DNA of 64,000 nt from Marivita sp030148515 (lineage in GTDB: Bacteria > Pseudomonadota > Alphaproteobacteria > Rhodobacterales > Rhodobacteraceae). The DNA lies in assembly GCF_048006345.1 (NCBI RefSeq), contig NZ_CP180351.1, positions 3,100,001-3,164,000 on the forward strand, in the 5' to 3' direction. A program made the position numbers and the translations under genes. The stretch's first letter is position 1; the number at the start of each line of letters is the position of its first letter. Below are positions 54,185 to 62,021 of this stretch, one piece after another. Below the pieces are notes generated by a model. That model was not told the origin of the DNA. It searched no databases and saw nothing but the letters and a program-made list of their open reading frames with translations.

Positions 54185-55069
54185 TCAGGGCGCACTGACG
54201 ACCGGAATAAGCGGTCCTTTCTTCGCACCGTCATCGGTCTGGCGTGCCGCCAATCCGAGCATCAGAGCCTGGGCAAGACAGATCGGCGCAGCCAGGGAGC
54301 GCGAGAAAGCCTGCTCTCGCTCCGGCACCTCGAATAGTACATCGGCCGACTTGGCGAGCGGCGAAAGCGTCGAGTCCGAGATCGCGATAATCGGGATGCC
54401 CCGTGCGGCCACCTCTTCCGCCGTGTTCACGACTTCCTTGGCATAGTACCGGAAGGACACCGCTAGAAGCACGTCGTTCTTGCCTATTACCTTGCCCATA
54501 TGTGTTGCCAGACCACCTGCGGCGTCGATGAGCACAGCGCGCCGCCCCAACATCGTCAGGATGTATCGCAACAATAGGACGACAGGCTCGGACCGCAACT
54601 GCCCGATCAAGTAGATACAGTTGGCCGCCTCCAGAAGATCGATTGCGCGCTCGAGATCCTTTTCGTCGATGTCGGAGACAAGCTGTTCGAGCGAGGCCAG
54701 ATCGTTTGCCACGAGGTCTACAAGGTGCCCTTTCGCGCCGCTCTCGCCCGTCTCGGCCAATCGCGCTTTCATCTGCTCTGCGCGCGTCTCAAACCCCGGC
54801 GCGGCTGTGTTCAAGCGCTGGCGGAAGATCCCCTGAAGCTCCTTGAAACCCTTGTACCCAAAGTGCTGAGCAAACCGGACGAAGCTTGACGGATGCACCC
54901 CCTGCCGTTCGGCAATGGAGTTGACGGAATTCATCGCCACATCATTGGGGTTCTGCGTCAGATATACGGCAATCTGCTGGTTGGTTTTGCTCAGATCATC
55001 GTACTGGGCGTGGATCTCCGTGATGAGCGCTTCGAAACTCTCAGGTTGTCTTGCTCGTGTCGTCTGCAT
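54185..55069 (-). CDS. MurR/RpiR family transcriptional regulator (inositol-type)
   Basis: 294 residues from ATG 55069: N-terminal HTH_6 domain (SKTNQQIAVYLTQNP, SIAERQGVHPSSFVRFAQHFGYKGFKELQ) and a C-terminal SIS sugar-phosphate binding domain (YLIGQLRSEPV, DVLLAVSFRYYAKEVV, IPIIAISDSTLSPLA). RpiR proteins control inositol genes in several alphaproteobacteria. The palindromic site in its own upstream region suggests autoregulation. ATG 55069 is preferred over the frame start at 55111, which runs into the promoter. Confidence 0.9.
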   Translation of the reverse strand: MQTTRARQPESFEALITEIHAQYDDLSKTNQQIAVYLTQNPNDVAMNSVNSIAERQGVHPSSFVRFAQHFGYKGFKELQGIFRQRLNTAAPGFETRAEQMKARLAETGESGAKGHLVDLVANDLASLEQLVSDIDEKDLERAIDLLEAANCIYLIGQLRSEPVVLLLRYILTMLGRRAVLIDAAGGLATHMGKVIGKNDVLLAVSFRYYAKEVVNTAEEVAARGIPIIAISDSTLSPLAKSADVLFEVPEREQAFSRSLAAPICLAQALMLGLAARQTDDGAKKGPLIPVVSAP

Positions 55070-55117
55070 TCGATCCGTCTCCAGGCCCTCAATATGACAA
55101 TTGCAGCGCATTTATTG

Positions 55118-55133
55118 TGCAATTTTTATTGCA
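55118..55133. promoter_or_regulatory. perfect TGCAAT-N4-ATTGCA palindrome before the RpiR gene
   Basis: tgcaatttttattgca is a perfect 6-4-6 inverted repeat, 48 bp upstream of the RpiR start; another half-site, aattgca, lies at 55099-55105. Related sites occur before iolG/iolD and the sugar ABC operon, so this is the best candidate for the module's operator. Confidence 0.75.
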
Positions 55134-55536
55134 TAGACGCAAGCGCTCGTTCAGGTTCTCACTGCGTATTGAAGCCAAGGAACCGATGTCGCAGAGCCTT
55201 CTTTTCCGCATGGGATAATTCTAAGCAATACAGACACGTCAACTCCGAAAAGACAGCATGCGGCTAGAGCGGCGCCATACCGCGACACCGTGCGATATCG
55301 CACAATCGCAGCATTTACCTGTGTTCCACAAGACGCCCCTCATCCGGTTGAAATAAATCCGAAATCGTCACCATGCATCATGAGAACACGGCAGATTGAC
55401 CGCTACTATGCTCCGTCATAGTTGTTTGCAGGGTGATTTGCACCTATCGGTATAAGTAATTGATACTGTATAGAAAAATGATCCTTAAATTCACGCCACT
55501 CCGCAAGCCACGAACATTAATTTGGTTTCCGGAGGG
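55134..55536. other. gene-free stretch between the RpiR promoter and the right repeat
   Basis: About 400 bp without a convincing reading frame; the open frames are short and lack domain-like sequence. A/T-rich in its right half (around 55430-55530). A partial near-duplication of the repeat start, aatttggtttccgga (55519-55533), sits just before the right repeat copy. No RNA gene recognised. Confidence 0.6.
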
Positions 55537-55606
55537 ATTTGGTTGCGGGGGCTCGCAACTCACGATTTCTGCAGTTGGTGGAGAGCGTGGTTACGCAGCT
55601 TGCGGC
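55537..55606 (+). repeat. right copy of 70-bp direct repeat bounding the inositol-type module
   Basis: Matches 40575-40644 at 67 of 70 positions, same orientation; the differences are at the 13th, 37th and 57th positions. It begins with atttggttgcgggggc, whose tggttgcgggggc equals the reverse complement of the 3' end of an initiator tRNA including CCA. The stem-loop gttgcg/cgcaac (55542-55559) is conserved; the second hairpin is one pair shorter than in the left copy. Confidence 0.9.
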
Positions 55607-56007
55607 TTAGAACTGGCAGGCGCGGCGTGAAAAGGTGCTGGTTATGCGATCTCAGCTTTCTCGCCTGAAGAAGAACCCGCGTATACGCCCTGTGCACAAG
55701 ATCGGCTCGTGCGCAACGTCTGACCACTTGAGTTTCGACCCGTTCGTCCAAGGGTCCTGGCCTGACCTGCTTGCGTAATACCGATCGGAAGTGGCGCATT
55801 CGTCGCATCCTCAAGTCTATCGATGGACGTGTCGAGCCGTCCCTGCGATGTTCGCTTCCATGGTGTCCGGCTCCTCTGAATTGGCTGAAAAGGGAACACC
55901 GTACGTCGCTTCCCAATGCGCCCATCCCGTGACTGCCCCGGCACCCCGCACACAGCAGTCACCTTGAACCCGGGCAGGGCACCTCGACCTAGATGGATCA
56001 AGAAAGC
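55607..56007. other. unassigned stretch between the right repeat and the truncated monooxygenase
   Basis: About 400 bp. Open frames exist on the minus strand (for example 55642-56001) but their translations are Arg/Ser/Gly-rich and low in hydrophobic patterning, and I recognise no family. It may be debris of an inserted element or of the lost part of the monooxygenase region. Confidence 0.5.
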
Positions 56008-56180
56008 CTCGCGCGATCGCTGCTGCCCGTAGCTTCGTCGTCAACGGCAACCGCGCGGGGCGACGGGTTGACCTTTGCATCCCCGTCAAGAACCACCGTT
56101 CGCAGGCCTAGGAGACTCAGGAGGGAAGTAAGAGTTGCCCCAACGGGTCCAAGGCCGATAGCCGCGACATCCCAGGTCAT
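55998..56180 (-). pseudogene. truncated FAD-dependent aromatic monooxygenase (N-terminal fragment)
   Basis: The frame from ATG 56180 reads MTWDVAAIGLGPVGATLTSLLSLLGLRTVVLDGD (residues 1-34; FAD-binding GxGxxG) and PSPRAVAVDDEA, the N-terminus of MhpA/PheA-type flavin hydroxylases, then loses similarity and stops at 55998. Intact members have about 500 residues or more. It follows the fumarylacetoacetase-family gene by 10 bases (a GTG at 56198 would overlap it), so it was the third gene of the hmgA operon and has been cut, probably by the rearrangement that also left the 70-bp repeat. Confidence 0.75.
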
Positions 56181-56190
56181 GTCCGCCGGG

Positions 56191-57180
56191 TCATGCACCC
56201 AACACGTTCTGTTCGATAGCCCCCATCACCGAATTGCCTTCAAAATCAAAAAGCTCGATCCGCACCACATCGCCCGGCTGCATGAAGGCAAGTTTGGCCT
56301 CGCCCGTCTGAATGGTTTCCATTGCACGATATTCACCAATACAGCCCGCGCCAATGGACCAGTCATCGTCAGCTGCTTCGTTCGACACAGTCCCAAGGCC
56401 AATGATGGTACCGGGTTCGAAAGGACGCGTCTGCGCCACATGCGCGATGGCGTCGCCATAGTGGAACGGGCTGTCGATCCCGGTATGGATGTTGCCGATC
56501 TGCTGGCCCCGCAAATGCACATGCATCTTTCCGGAGACCATCTTGCCATCCCATAGATCGCCGAGTTCGTCGGGCGTCACCACGATGGGCCCCAGAAAAC
56601 TCGCGGGTTTTGACGTCAGGAAGCCGAAGGTGCGCTTCAGTTCGGGCGCCACGATGCGCCGCAAACTGGTGTCCTGCAGCAAGCAGAACAACCGGATATA
56701 TTGCGTGGCCTCGTCCGGCGTGACGCCCTGCGGCACATCACCGGTGATCGCGGCGATCTCGGCCTCGAAGTCGATCATGTCTTCGACTTTCTGGCCTGTG
56801 ATCGGATCGTTCCAGGCCCCGAATCCATGCGAGATACCCTGATAGATCAGCGGGGCCTGCATGATATCAGAAGGCAATGTATCGCCGCGTGCCTCGCGGT
56901 TGCGCCGGATGTGACAGACATAGCAGGCGCCATCGAGATATTGATAGGCTCTGGGCAAGGGGGCGGCAAGCATGCCCATATCCAGATCGAATGCGCCCGG
57001 CTGCTGTCCGGCATTCAGGGCATCTGACACGGTTTCCAACCTTGGCGCGAGATGCGTCCAATCGTCGAGCAGGGCCTGCATCGTCGGGGCGATGTCTGTG
57101 ACACGTACGGCGGATTTGAGATTCTTGGAAACGACGATCAAAGCGCCGTCGCGACCGGATTTCAAAGAAGCGAGTTTCAT
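56191..57180 (-). CDS. fumarylacetoacetate hydrolase family protein
   Basis: 329 residues from ATG 57180. C-terminal FAH domain with metal-binding Glu in DFEAEIAAITGDV and FGAWNDPITGQKVEDM; N-terminal domain as in the compact bacterial FAH relatives. Placed 72 bp after hmgA it should hydrolyse fumarylacetoacetate or maleylacetoacetate to acetoacetate and fumarate/maleate at the end of the homogentisate pathway. No maleylacetoacetate isomerase gene is visible in the window. Confidence 0.87.
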   Translation of the reverse strand: MKLASLKSGRDGALIVVSKNLKSAVRVTDIAPTMQALLDDWTHLAPRLETVSDALNAGQQPGAFDLDMGMLAAPLPRAYQYLDGACYVCHIRRNREARGDTLPSDIMQAPLIYQGISHGFGAWNDPITGQKVEDMIDFEAEIAAITGDVPQGVTPDEATQYIRLFCLLQDTSLRRIVAPELKRTFGFLTSKPASFLGPIVVTPDELGDLWDGKMVSGKMHVHLRGQQIGNIHTGIDSPFHYGDAIAHVAQTRPFEPGTIIGLGTVSNEAADDDWSIGAGCIGEYRAMETIQTGEAKLAFMQPGDVVRIELFDFEGNSVMGAIEQNVLGA

Positions 57181-57252
57181 GGATAGTGCCTTGGGTTGGA
57201 TCAATGATGTTCGATTTGGGCGCAAGTGCCGTGGGCACGCCTTTGCCGCCGC

Positions 57253-58602
57253 TCAGTCAGGTGCCCGGAACGTCCGTTCCAGCCCGTCCCAGCAATCGGG
57301 ATAGCTTGCGTCGATCGTATCGAGATTTGCGGCATAGTCCGTTGGATCAAGGATGTATCGCGTCTCGAACATGAAGGCCATCGTGCCGGCGAGCTTCTCG
57401 GGCTCCAGCACTTTCGTCGATCCACGGGCAAACGCCTCGGTGTCGGGTCCATGGGCGACAAGCGCATTGTGCAGGCTCATACCGCCCGGTACGAAACCTC
57501 CGGGTTTGGCGTCGTAGACCCCGTAAATCAGGCCCATGAATTCACTCATGACATTCATATGGTACCAGGGCGGGCGGAAGCTGTCCTCCATGACAAGCCA
57601 ACGCTCGGGAAAGATGACAAAATCAACATTGGCCGTTCCGGGAATATCGGACGGGGCAGAGAGCACGGTGAAGATTGACGGATCGGGGTGGTCGAACAGC
57701 GTCGCGCCGACCGGAGAAAAACGGCGCAGATCGTATTTGTAGGGCGCATAGTTCCCATGCCAAGCCACCACGTCTAGCGGACTTTGCTCAAGCGTCGTGC
57801 GGAACAGCCGCCCCTGCGCCTTTAGGTAAAGTGTGCAGGTTTCCCGGATATCCTCATAGGCCGCGGCCGGATAAAGAAAGTCGCGGGCATTCGCCAGGCA
57901 ATTTGCGCCGATCGGCCCCCGCTCCGGCAGGGTTAATGCCACACCGTAATTTTCGCAGACATAGCCGCGGATCGGGCCATCCACCAGATCGACCTTGAAC
58001 TTGATACCACGCGGGATCACAACGATATCGCCCGGAGCGGCAACAATGATGCCCATTTCGGTGACAAGTTTCATCGTGTTGTGCTGCGGCACGATGAGCA
58101 ATTCGCCATCCGCATTGTGAAAGTATTTTCGGCCCATCGATGCATTGGCGACAAAGACGTGAGCGGCCAGACCAGTTTGCGCAGCTGCGTTGCCGCAGGT
58201 AGCAACCGTCCGCAATCCCATCAGGAAATCGACAGAGCCATCTTCCGGAATATCAATCGGTTGCCATCGTAATTGCTGTGCAGGCAAGTTACTTTCTCGG
58301 CAAGGTCCGGTGCGGATCAGCCCGCGGTCCACCTCTTGAAACCCGGTGCCATGTTTGACCGAGGGCAGGATGCGATAGAGCCAGGACCGCTTGTTGTCGG
58401 CGCGCGGCGCGGTGAAGGCTGTGCCGCTCAACTGCTCGGCATAAAGACCAAGTGGCGGCTGCTGCGGTGAATTTCGGCCGATTGGCAGCGCCCCGGATGC
58501 CGCTTGCGTCGAATGCGTGTTGCCAAACCCTGGAAGGTAACCGAAATCCGGGTCCGCATTCTTCACCTGGCCACCAGAAAAAATGTGTTCCTGTAGTGTC
58601 AT
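57253..58602 (-). CDS. hmgA: homogentisate 1,2-dioxygenase
   Basis: 449 residues from ATG 58602, family length. GYLPGFGNTHSTQAASGALPIG opens the protein; iron ligands are the His in PPWYHMNVMSEFMG, the Glu of the same motif and the His in GGMSLHNALVAHGPD. It opens the ring of homogentisate, the common intermediate of tyrosine and phenylalanine breakdown, to maleylacetoacetate. The longer frame upstream of 58602 is not used. Divergent LysR 115 bp away. Confidence 0.95.
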   Translation of the reverse strand: MTLQEHIFSGGQVKNADPDFGYLPGFGNTHSTQAASGALPIGRNSPQQPPLGLYAEQLSGTAFTAPRADNKRSWLYRILPSVKHGTGFQEVDRGLIRTGPCRESNLPAQQLRWQPIDIPEDGSVDFLMGLRTVATCGNAAAQTGLAAHVFVANASMGRKYFHNADGELLIVPQHNTMKLVTEMGIIVAAPGDIVVIPRGIKFKVDLVDGPIRGYVCENYGVALTLPERGPIGANCLANARDFLYPAAAYEDIRETCTLYLKAQGRLFRTTLEQSPLDVVAWHGNYAPYKYDLRRFSPVGATLFDHPDPSIFTVLSAPSDIPGTANVDFVIFPERWLVMEDSFRPPWYHMNVMSEFMGLIYGVYDAKPGGFVPGGMSLHNALVAHGPDTEAFARGSTKVLEPEKLAGTMAFMFETRYILDPTDYAANLDTIDASYPDCWDGLERTFRAPD

Positions 58603-58717
58603 CTGATCACGTCCTCCGCTTTTCGGCGAATATACCGCCAAGGTCGCAAGAGCAGACATGCCGATTTGACACAAAGGCATCAAATTTGTTTATGTCCAGC
58701 ATCCATCTCAGGAAGAT

Positions 58718-59632
58718 GTGAAAAAGGATCCGCGATTGACCCAGTTCAGATTGTTGTTTCAGTTTCTGGCTATATCGCGGCTTGGATCCATTTCAGCTGC
58801 TGCGCGCGAACTTGGTGTGACCCAGCCCGCCCTGTCGCGAAGCGTCAAACAATTGGAGGACACTTTGAATGTCCGCCTGCTGGACCGCCGAGCGAAGGGC
58901 GTCGTTCTGACTGCCGAAGGGCTTATTCTGGCGCGCCGGGTCAAGCTGATGGACATTGAGTACCAGCACGCGCTCTCAGAGATTTCAGATCACCACCAAG
59001 GCATCAAAGGCCGGCTTCGGCTGGCTGCCGGGCCATCGTGGATCGTCCATTTTCTGCCCAATATCCTTGCGGATTTCTCAGACCGCTACCCGGACGTGCT
59101 TGTCACGCTCACCCACGGGCCGTTTTCGACCCAGCTTGATGCCTTGCTGAACGGTGATTGCGATGCGATCTGTGGGACCTTGGACTTTCCCGACCATCCG
59201 GAAATCCACAAAGAACACGTGTTTGACGCCCGCTACACGGTCTATGCGCGTGCGGGGCATCCCCTGACCCTGCACCATGCCAGCCCGGATGACCTGAACA
59301 GCTATCCATGGATTCTATTGGCCGATGATCCGATAAGTTCGTCTTGGGTCGGGTCCTATTTTGCGGCCCATCGGCTCGAACCGCCAAGGATTGCCATCGA
59401 GACGACGACATTGGGCTGCATATCCTTGCTGCGACAATCGGATTGTCTGACGATCTTTGAAGCCAAGGCAGAGACTTCCATGCAGGCATTCGGTTTGCAG
59501 CGCATCGAACATGACGGAACATTCTGGAATTTCCCAGCCGGTGTTGCCCGCCGTCGCTCTGCGAGAGCCAGCGCCGCCTATCGCGCGTTCCGGGAAATGA
59601 TACGTTCGCATCTTGAAAGCCCCCATCAATAG
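58718..59632 (+). CDS. LysR family transcriptional regulator, divergent from hmgA
   Basis: 304 residues, GTG start. Winged helix LFQFLAISRLGSISAAARELGVTQPALSRSVKQLE (about residues 10-44) and effector domain. Position, divergent from hmgA with a 115-bp intergenic region, makes it the likely activator of the homogentisate operon. In Pseudomonas an IclR-type HmgR does this; an IclR gene follows here. Confidence 0.9.
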   Translation: MKKDPRLTQFRLLFQFLAISRLGSISAAARELGVTQPALSRSVKQLEDTLNVRLLDRRAKGVVLTAEGLILARRVKLMDIEYQHALSEISDHHQGIKGRLRLAAGPSWIVHFLPNILADFSDRYPDVLVTLTHGPFSTQLDALLNGDCDAICGTLDFPDHPEIHKEHVFDARYTVYARAGHPLTLHHASPDDLNSYPWILLADDPISSSWVGSYFAAHRLEPPRIAIETTTLGCISLLRQSDCLTIFEAKAETSMQAFGLQRIEHDGTFWNFPAGVARRRSARASAAYRAFREMIRSHLESPHQ

Positions 59633-59800
59633 GCCGGCCCGGTCTTACTTTGACTCCGGTGCGTCGTTCCACCAGGCAGGACCGCGGGGCGGGGTCTTTA
59701 CGACTTTGGCTGGCGGGTCCACGGCAAGTCAGCTAAATTGACATGAAAGACACGGGGAAATTTCAAGCCTTCCCTATCTGCTATTCAAAGGTACGAAAAT

Positions 59801-60613
59801 TTGGGAAATTCGGAAAGGAAACCGACTGGCATACAGTCGGTTGAGGTAGCTGGCACCCTGTTGAAGGCATTCGTGGACTTGCCTGGTCCCGCATCACTGA
59901 CACAACTGTCCGGTCATTCCCGCATTACGCCAACAAAGGCCCGGAGATATCTGGTCAGTTTGATCCGCGCAGGCCTCGTCTCACAGAGTCAGGAAACAGG
60001 TCGATACGAACTTGGCCCGCTGGCGCTGAGTATTGGCCTCACCGCGCTTGGCCAGTTTGATGTCATGCGTCACGCGAGCCAAAGACTGACGTCGATCCGC
60101 GAACAGACCGGAGAGACAACGTTTCTCAGTGTCAAGAGCGTCTCGGGTGCCAGTATCATCGAGTTCAGGGAGAGCAACGGTCCGATCGCCCTGACTGCGC
60201 GCGTCGGGGCGACACTGCCGTTTTTGACAACCGCAACGGGTTGGACGTTCGTCAGCTTTGATCCGGATGTCGAAGCGGAGATGATAAATGAGTGGACCGG
60301 GACCGAAGACCGTGCGCCACTTACCGAGGTCTTGCGCGGGCATGACTCCATTGCCGCACGGGCGGCCAGTATCCGCGACTTGGGTTACGTTCACCTCGAA
60401 GGAGTTTTTCAGGTTGGAACCTGCGCCATAAGCGCCCCGGTTTTCGACCTTCGGAACCGACTGATCGCATCGCTGACGGTTGTGCTGCCGCGGGAACGGG
60501 CTACTTCCGAACGCATTTCTGAAATCGGCACCATTCTCGGCAATTCCGGAAAACTGGGCTCGGCGAGCGAACATGTCACGGTGGGCCGTGATCCTGACGT
60601 CTCCTCGGCCTAA
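59801..60613 (+). CDS. IclR family transcriptional regulator
   Basis: 270 residues from a TTG start. IclR winged helix (TQLSGHSRITPTKARRYLVSLIRAGLVSQ, residues 33-61) and effector domain with TGETTFLSVKS, GATLPFLTTATGW and the C-terminal SAPVFDLRNRLIASLTVVLP. Could regulate the homogentisate genes together with the LysR, or the hydroxycinnamate set to the right. Convergent with the deiodinase-like gene. Confidence 0.85.
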   Translation: MGNSERKPTGIQSVEVAGTLLKAFVDLPGPASLTQLSGHSRITPTKARRYLVSLIRAGLVSQSQETGRYELGPLALSIGLTALGQFDVMRHASQRLTSIREQTGETTFLSVKSVSGASIIEFRESNGPIALTARVGATLPFLTTATGWTFVSFDPDVEAEMINEWTGTEDRAPLTEVLRGHDSIAARAASIRDLGYVHLEGVFQVGTCAISAPVFDLRNRLIASLTVVLPRERATSERISEIGTILGNSGKLGSASEHVTVGRDPDVSSA

Positions 60614-60791
60614 CGTGGCTCCGGTTTTTCGGACGGGTCTGCAGTGTTGCCAAAGCGTTTCGTGAAATATTGAAACACATCCATCCCCGATGCCCTGCAA
60701 TGCTGCACGTTCTTGGGAGATTGTAAAAAAGACATGTATCGGTTCAAAGGCAGGACGCTGTAACTGGAGCAGCTTCTGCCGGATAGATATT

Positions 60792-61499
60792 TCAGCACAG
60801 TGTATCCGGCGCAACCGCGACCGGCTTTCCGCGCAAAAGCCGTATATTTCGCAACACGAGATTGTTCCAGATCAGGCGAGGTAATCCGCGAAGAAAGTCG
60901 GACATGGAACCCTTTCCGCCGGCGCGAAGTATCTTCAGACTTACGGAGGGCCGGACCGGCTTGAACCAGGCTTTCAGATTGACAGACTTGCCGCTCTTCA
61001 AGAGACTCAACGCACGTCCCGTGACCGCGGGGTTGTTCCAATCTGACGCATAAACCAAGCAGCCATTGCGATTCACTATAAAGACCGAGTTGGGATAACC
61101 GCCATAAGCCTGGTGCGCGGTTCCTTCTATGTCATCAACAAAAACCCGACGCTTTTCGCTATCTGCGGCAAGTTGCGCAGCGCAACTGTGCTTGTCTTGC
61201 GCCGAGCCGTGGGCAGGGATGTCCTGCCCCGGATGCGCCTCGCGAACATAAAGAACGGCAAAGCTGACATCCGGGTGCATGTCGTGCAGCGCGCCCATAG
61301 TGCTGCGGCGACCCTGAAACAACGGACAGGTCAGGCTACCCATCTCCAGTACCAGGAATGCACCTGCGAAATCCAGAAGACGGGCTTGCCCGCCATCGAC
61401 CAGCGCCAAAGAAAAATCAGGCGCTGATGTGCCTGGCAAAGGTCCGCGAAAGTTGGAAAGATCATAGCCCTTGGCACTGAATTGGCTATAGTTATACAT
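60792..61499 (-). CDS. thioredoxin-fold protein of the iodothyronine deiodinase-like group
   Basis: 235 residues from ATG 61499. PGTSAPDFSLALVDG, then FLVLEMGSLTCPLFQGR with a single Cys (TGT codon) at the place where deiodinases carry selenocysteine, and an AVLYVREAHPGQD segment as in this family. A C-terminal basic extension (residues 180-235) has no recognised domain. Redox or peroxidase-like chemistry is likely; deiodination is not implied. Its start overlaps the MarR stop by 8 bases, so it is under MarR transcription. Confidence 0.75.
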   Translation of the reverse strand: MYNYSQFSAKGYDLSNFRGPLPGTSAPDFSLALVDGGQARLLDFAGAFLVLEMGSLTCPLFQGRRSTMGALHDMHPDVSFAVLYVREAHPGQDIPAHGSAQDKHSCAAQLAADSEKRRVFVDDIEGTAHQAYGGYPNSVFIVNRNGCLVYASDWNNPAVTGRALSLLKSGKSVNLKAWFKPVRPSVSLKILRAGGKGSMSDFLRGLPRLIWNNLVLRNIRLLRGKPVAVAPDTLC

Positions 61500-61941
61500 C
61501 TGCTGTCTCTCCGATTTCAGCGAGGTTTTCAGAGATTTTTCGTAGTACGTGGATACTCGTTTCGATGTCAGAAGCGGTAAGCCCGACCAAGGATTGCTGG
61601 ACGATCCGCTGAGCGATTTTGGCCAGATCGCCAAACATCTTGGCACCAGCATCTGTCATCTGGATATCAACGATCCGGCGATCCCGACGCGTCCGGCTAC
61701 GCTCGACCAGTGCCTTGCTCTCCAGCCGGTCAATCAGGCGAGATACGGTTGTCGGGTCACGCAAAGTCAGTCGCGACAAAGCGACGGGCGTCATTTGCTG
61801 ATGCTTGTTCAGGATCAGCAAGATGGCCCATTCCTCGGAGGTGACCTGATAACCTCTGGTGGTGAAGGCAACCTCCAACTGTTTTCGCAGCTGAAAGCTG
61901 AGGTGATTCACCCAGTAGTGAGGTAATTTCACATAGTCCAT
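61492..61941 (-). CDS. MarR family transcriptional regulator
   Basis: 149 residues with the MarR winged helix (ALSRLTLRDPTTVSRLIDRLESKALVERSRTRRDRRIVDIQMTDAG, residues 54-98, wing with basic residues) and flanking dimer helices. MarR proteins of this kind respond to hydroxycinnamoyl-CoA or phenolic ligands. The upstream neighbour is an amidohydrolase and a feruloyl-CoA synthase-like gene, transcribed the same way, so it is a candidate regulator of that set. Confidence 0.88.
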   Translation of the reverse strand: MDYVKLPHYWVNHLSFQLRKQLEVAFTTRGYQVTSEEWAILLILNKHQQMTPVALSRLTLRDPTTVSRLIDRLESKALVERSRTRRDRRIVDIQMTDAGAKMFGDLAKIAQRIVQQSLVGLTASDIETSIHVLRKISENLAEIGETADV

Positions 61942-62021
61942 AAATTGCTATATACAATAATTGTATCATACAGTCAACTTCGTCCTGTGCGCTCGGCCGG
62001 CAACCGCGGAGGCCCCCAAAG

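Noticed and set aside
55537..55560. tRNA gene suggested by tggttgcgggggc
   Set aside because: Only the 3'-terminal 13 bases match an initiator tRNA; the adjacent sequence has no T-arm, anticodon arm or D-arm, so this is at most an att-like fragment.
55642..56001. Minus-strand frames next to the right repeat as a possible transposase
   Set aside because: I looked for transposase motifs in all three minus-strand frames and found none; composition is low-complexity Arg/Ser/Gly, so no mobile element is claimed.
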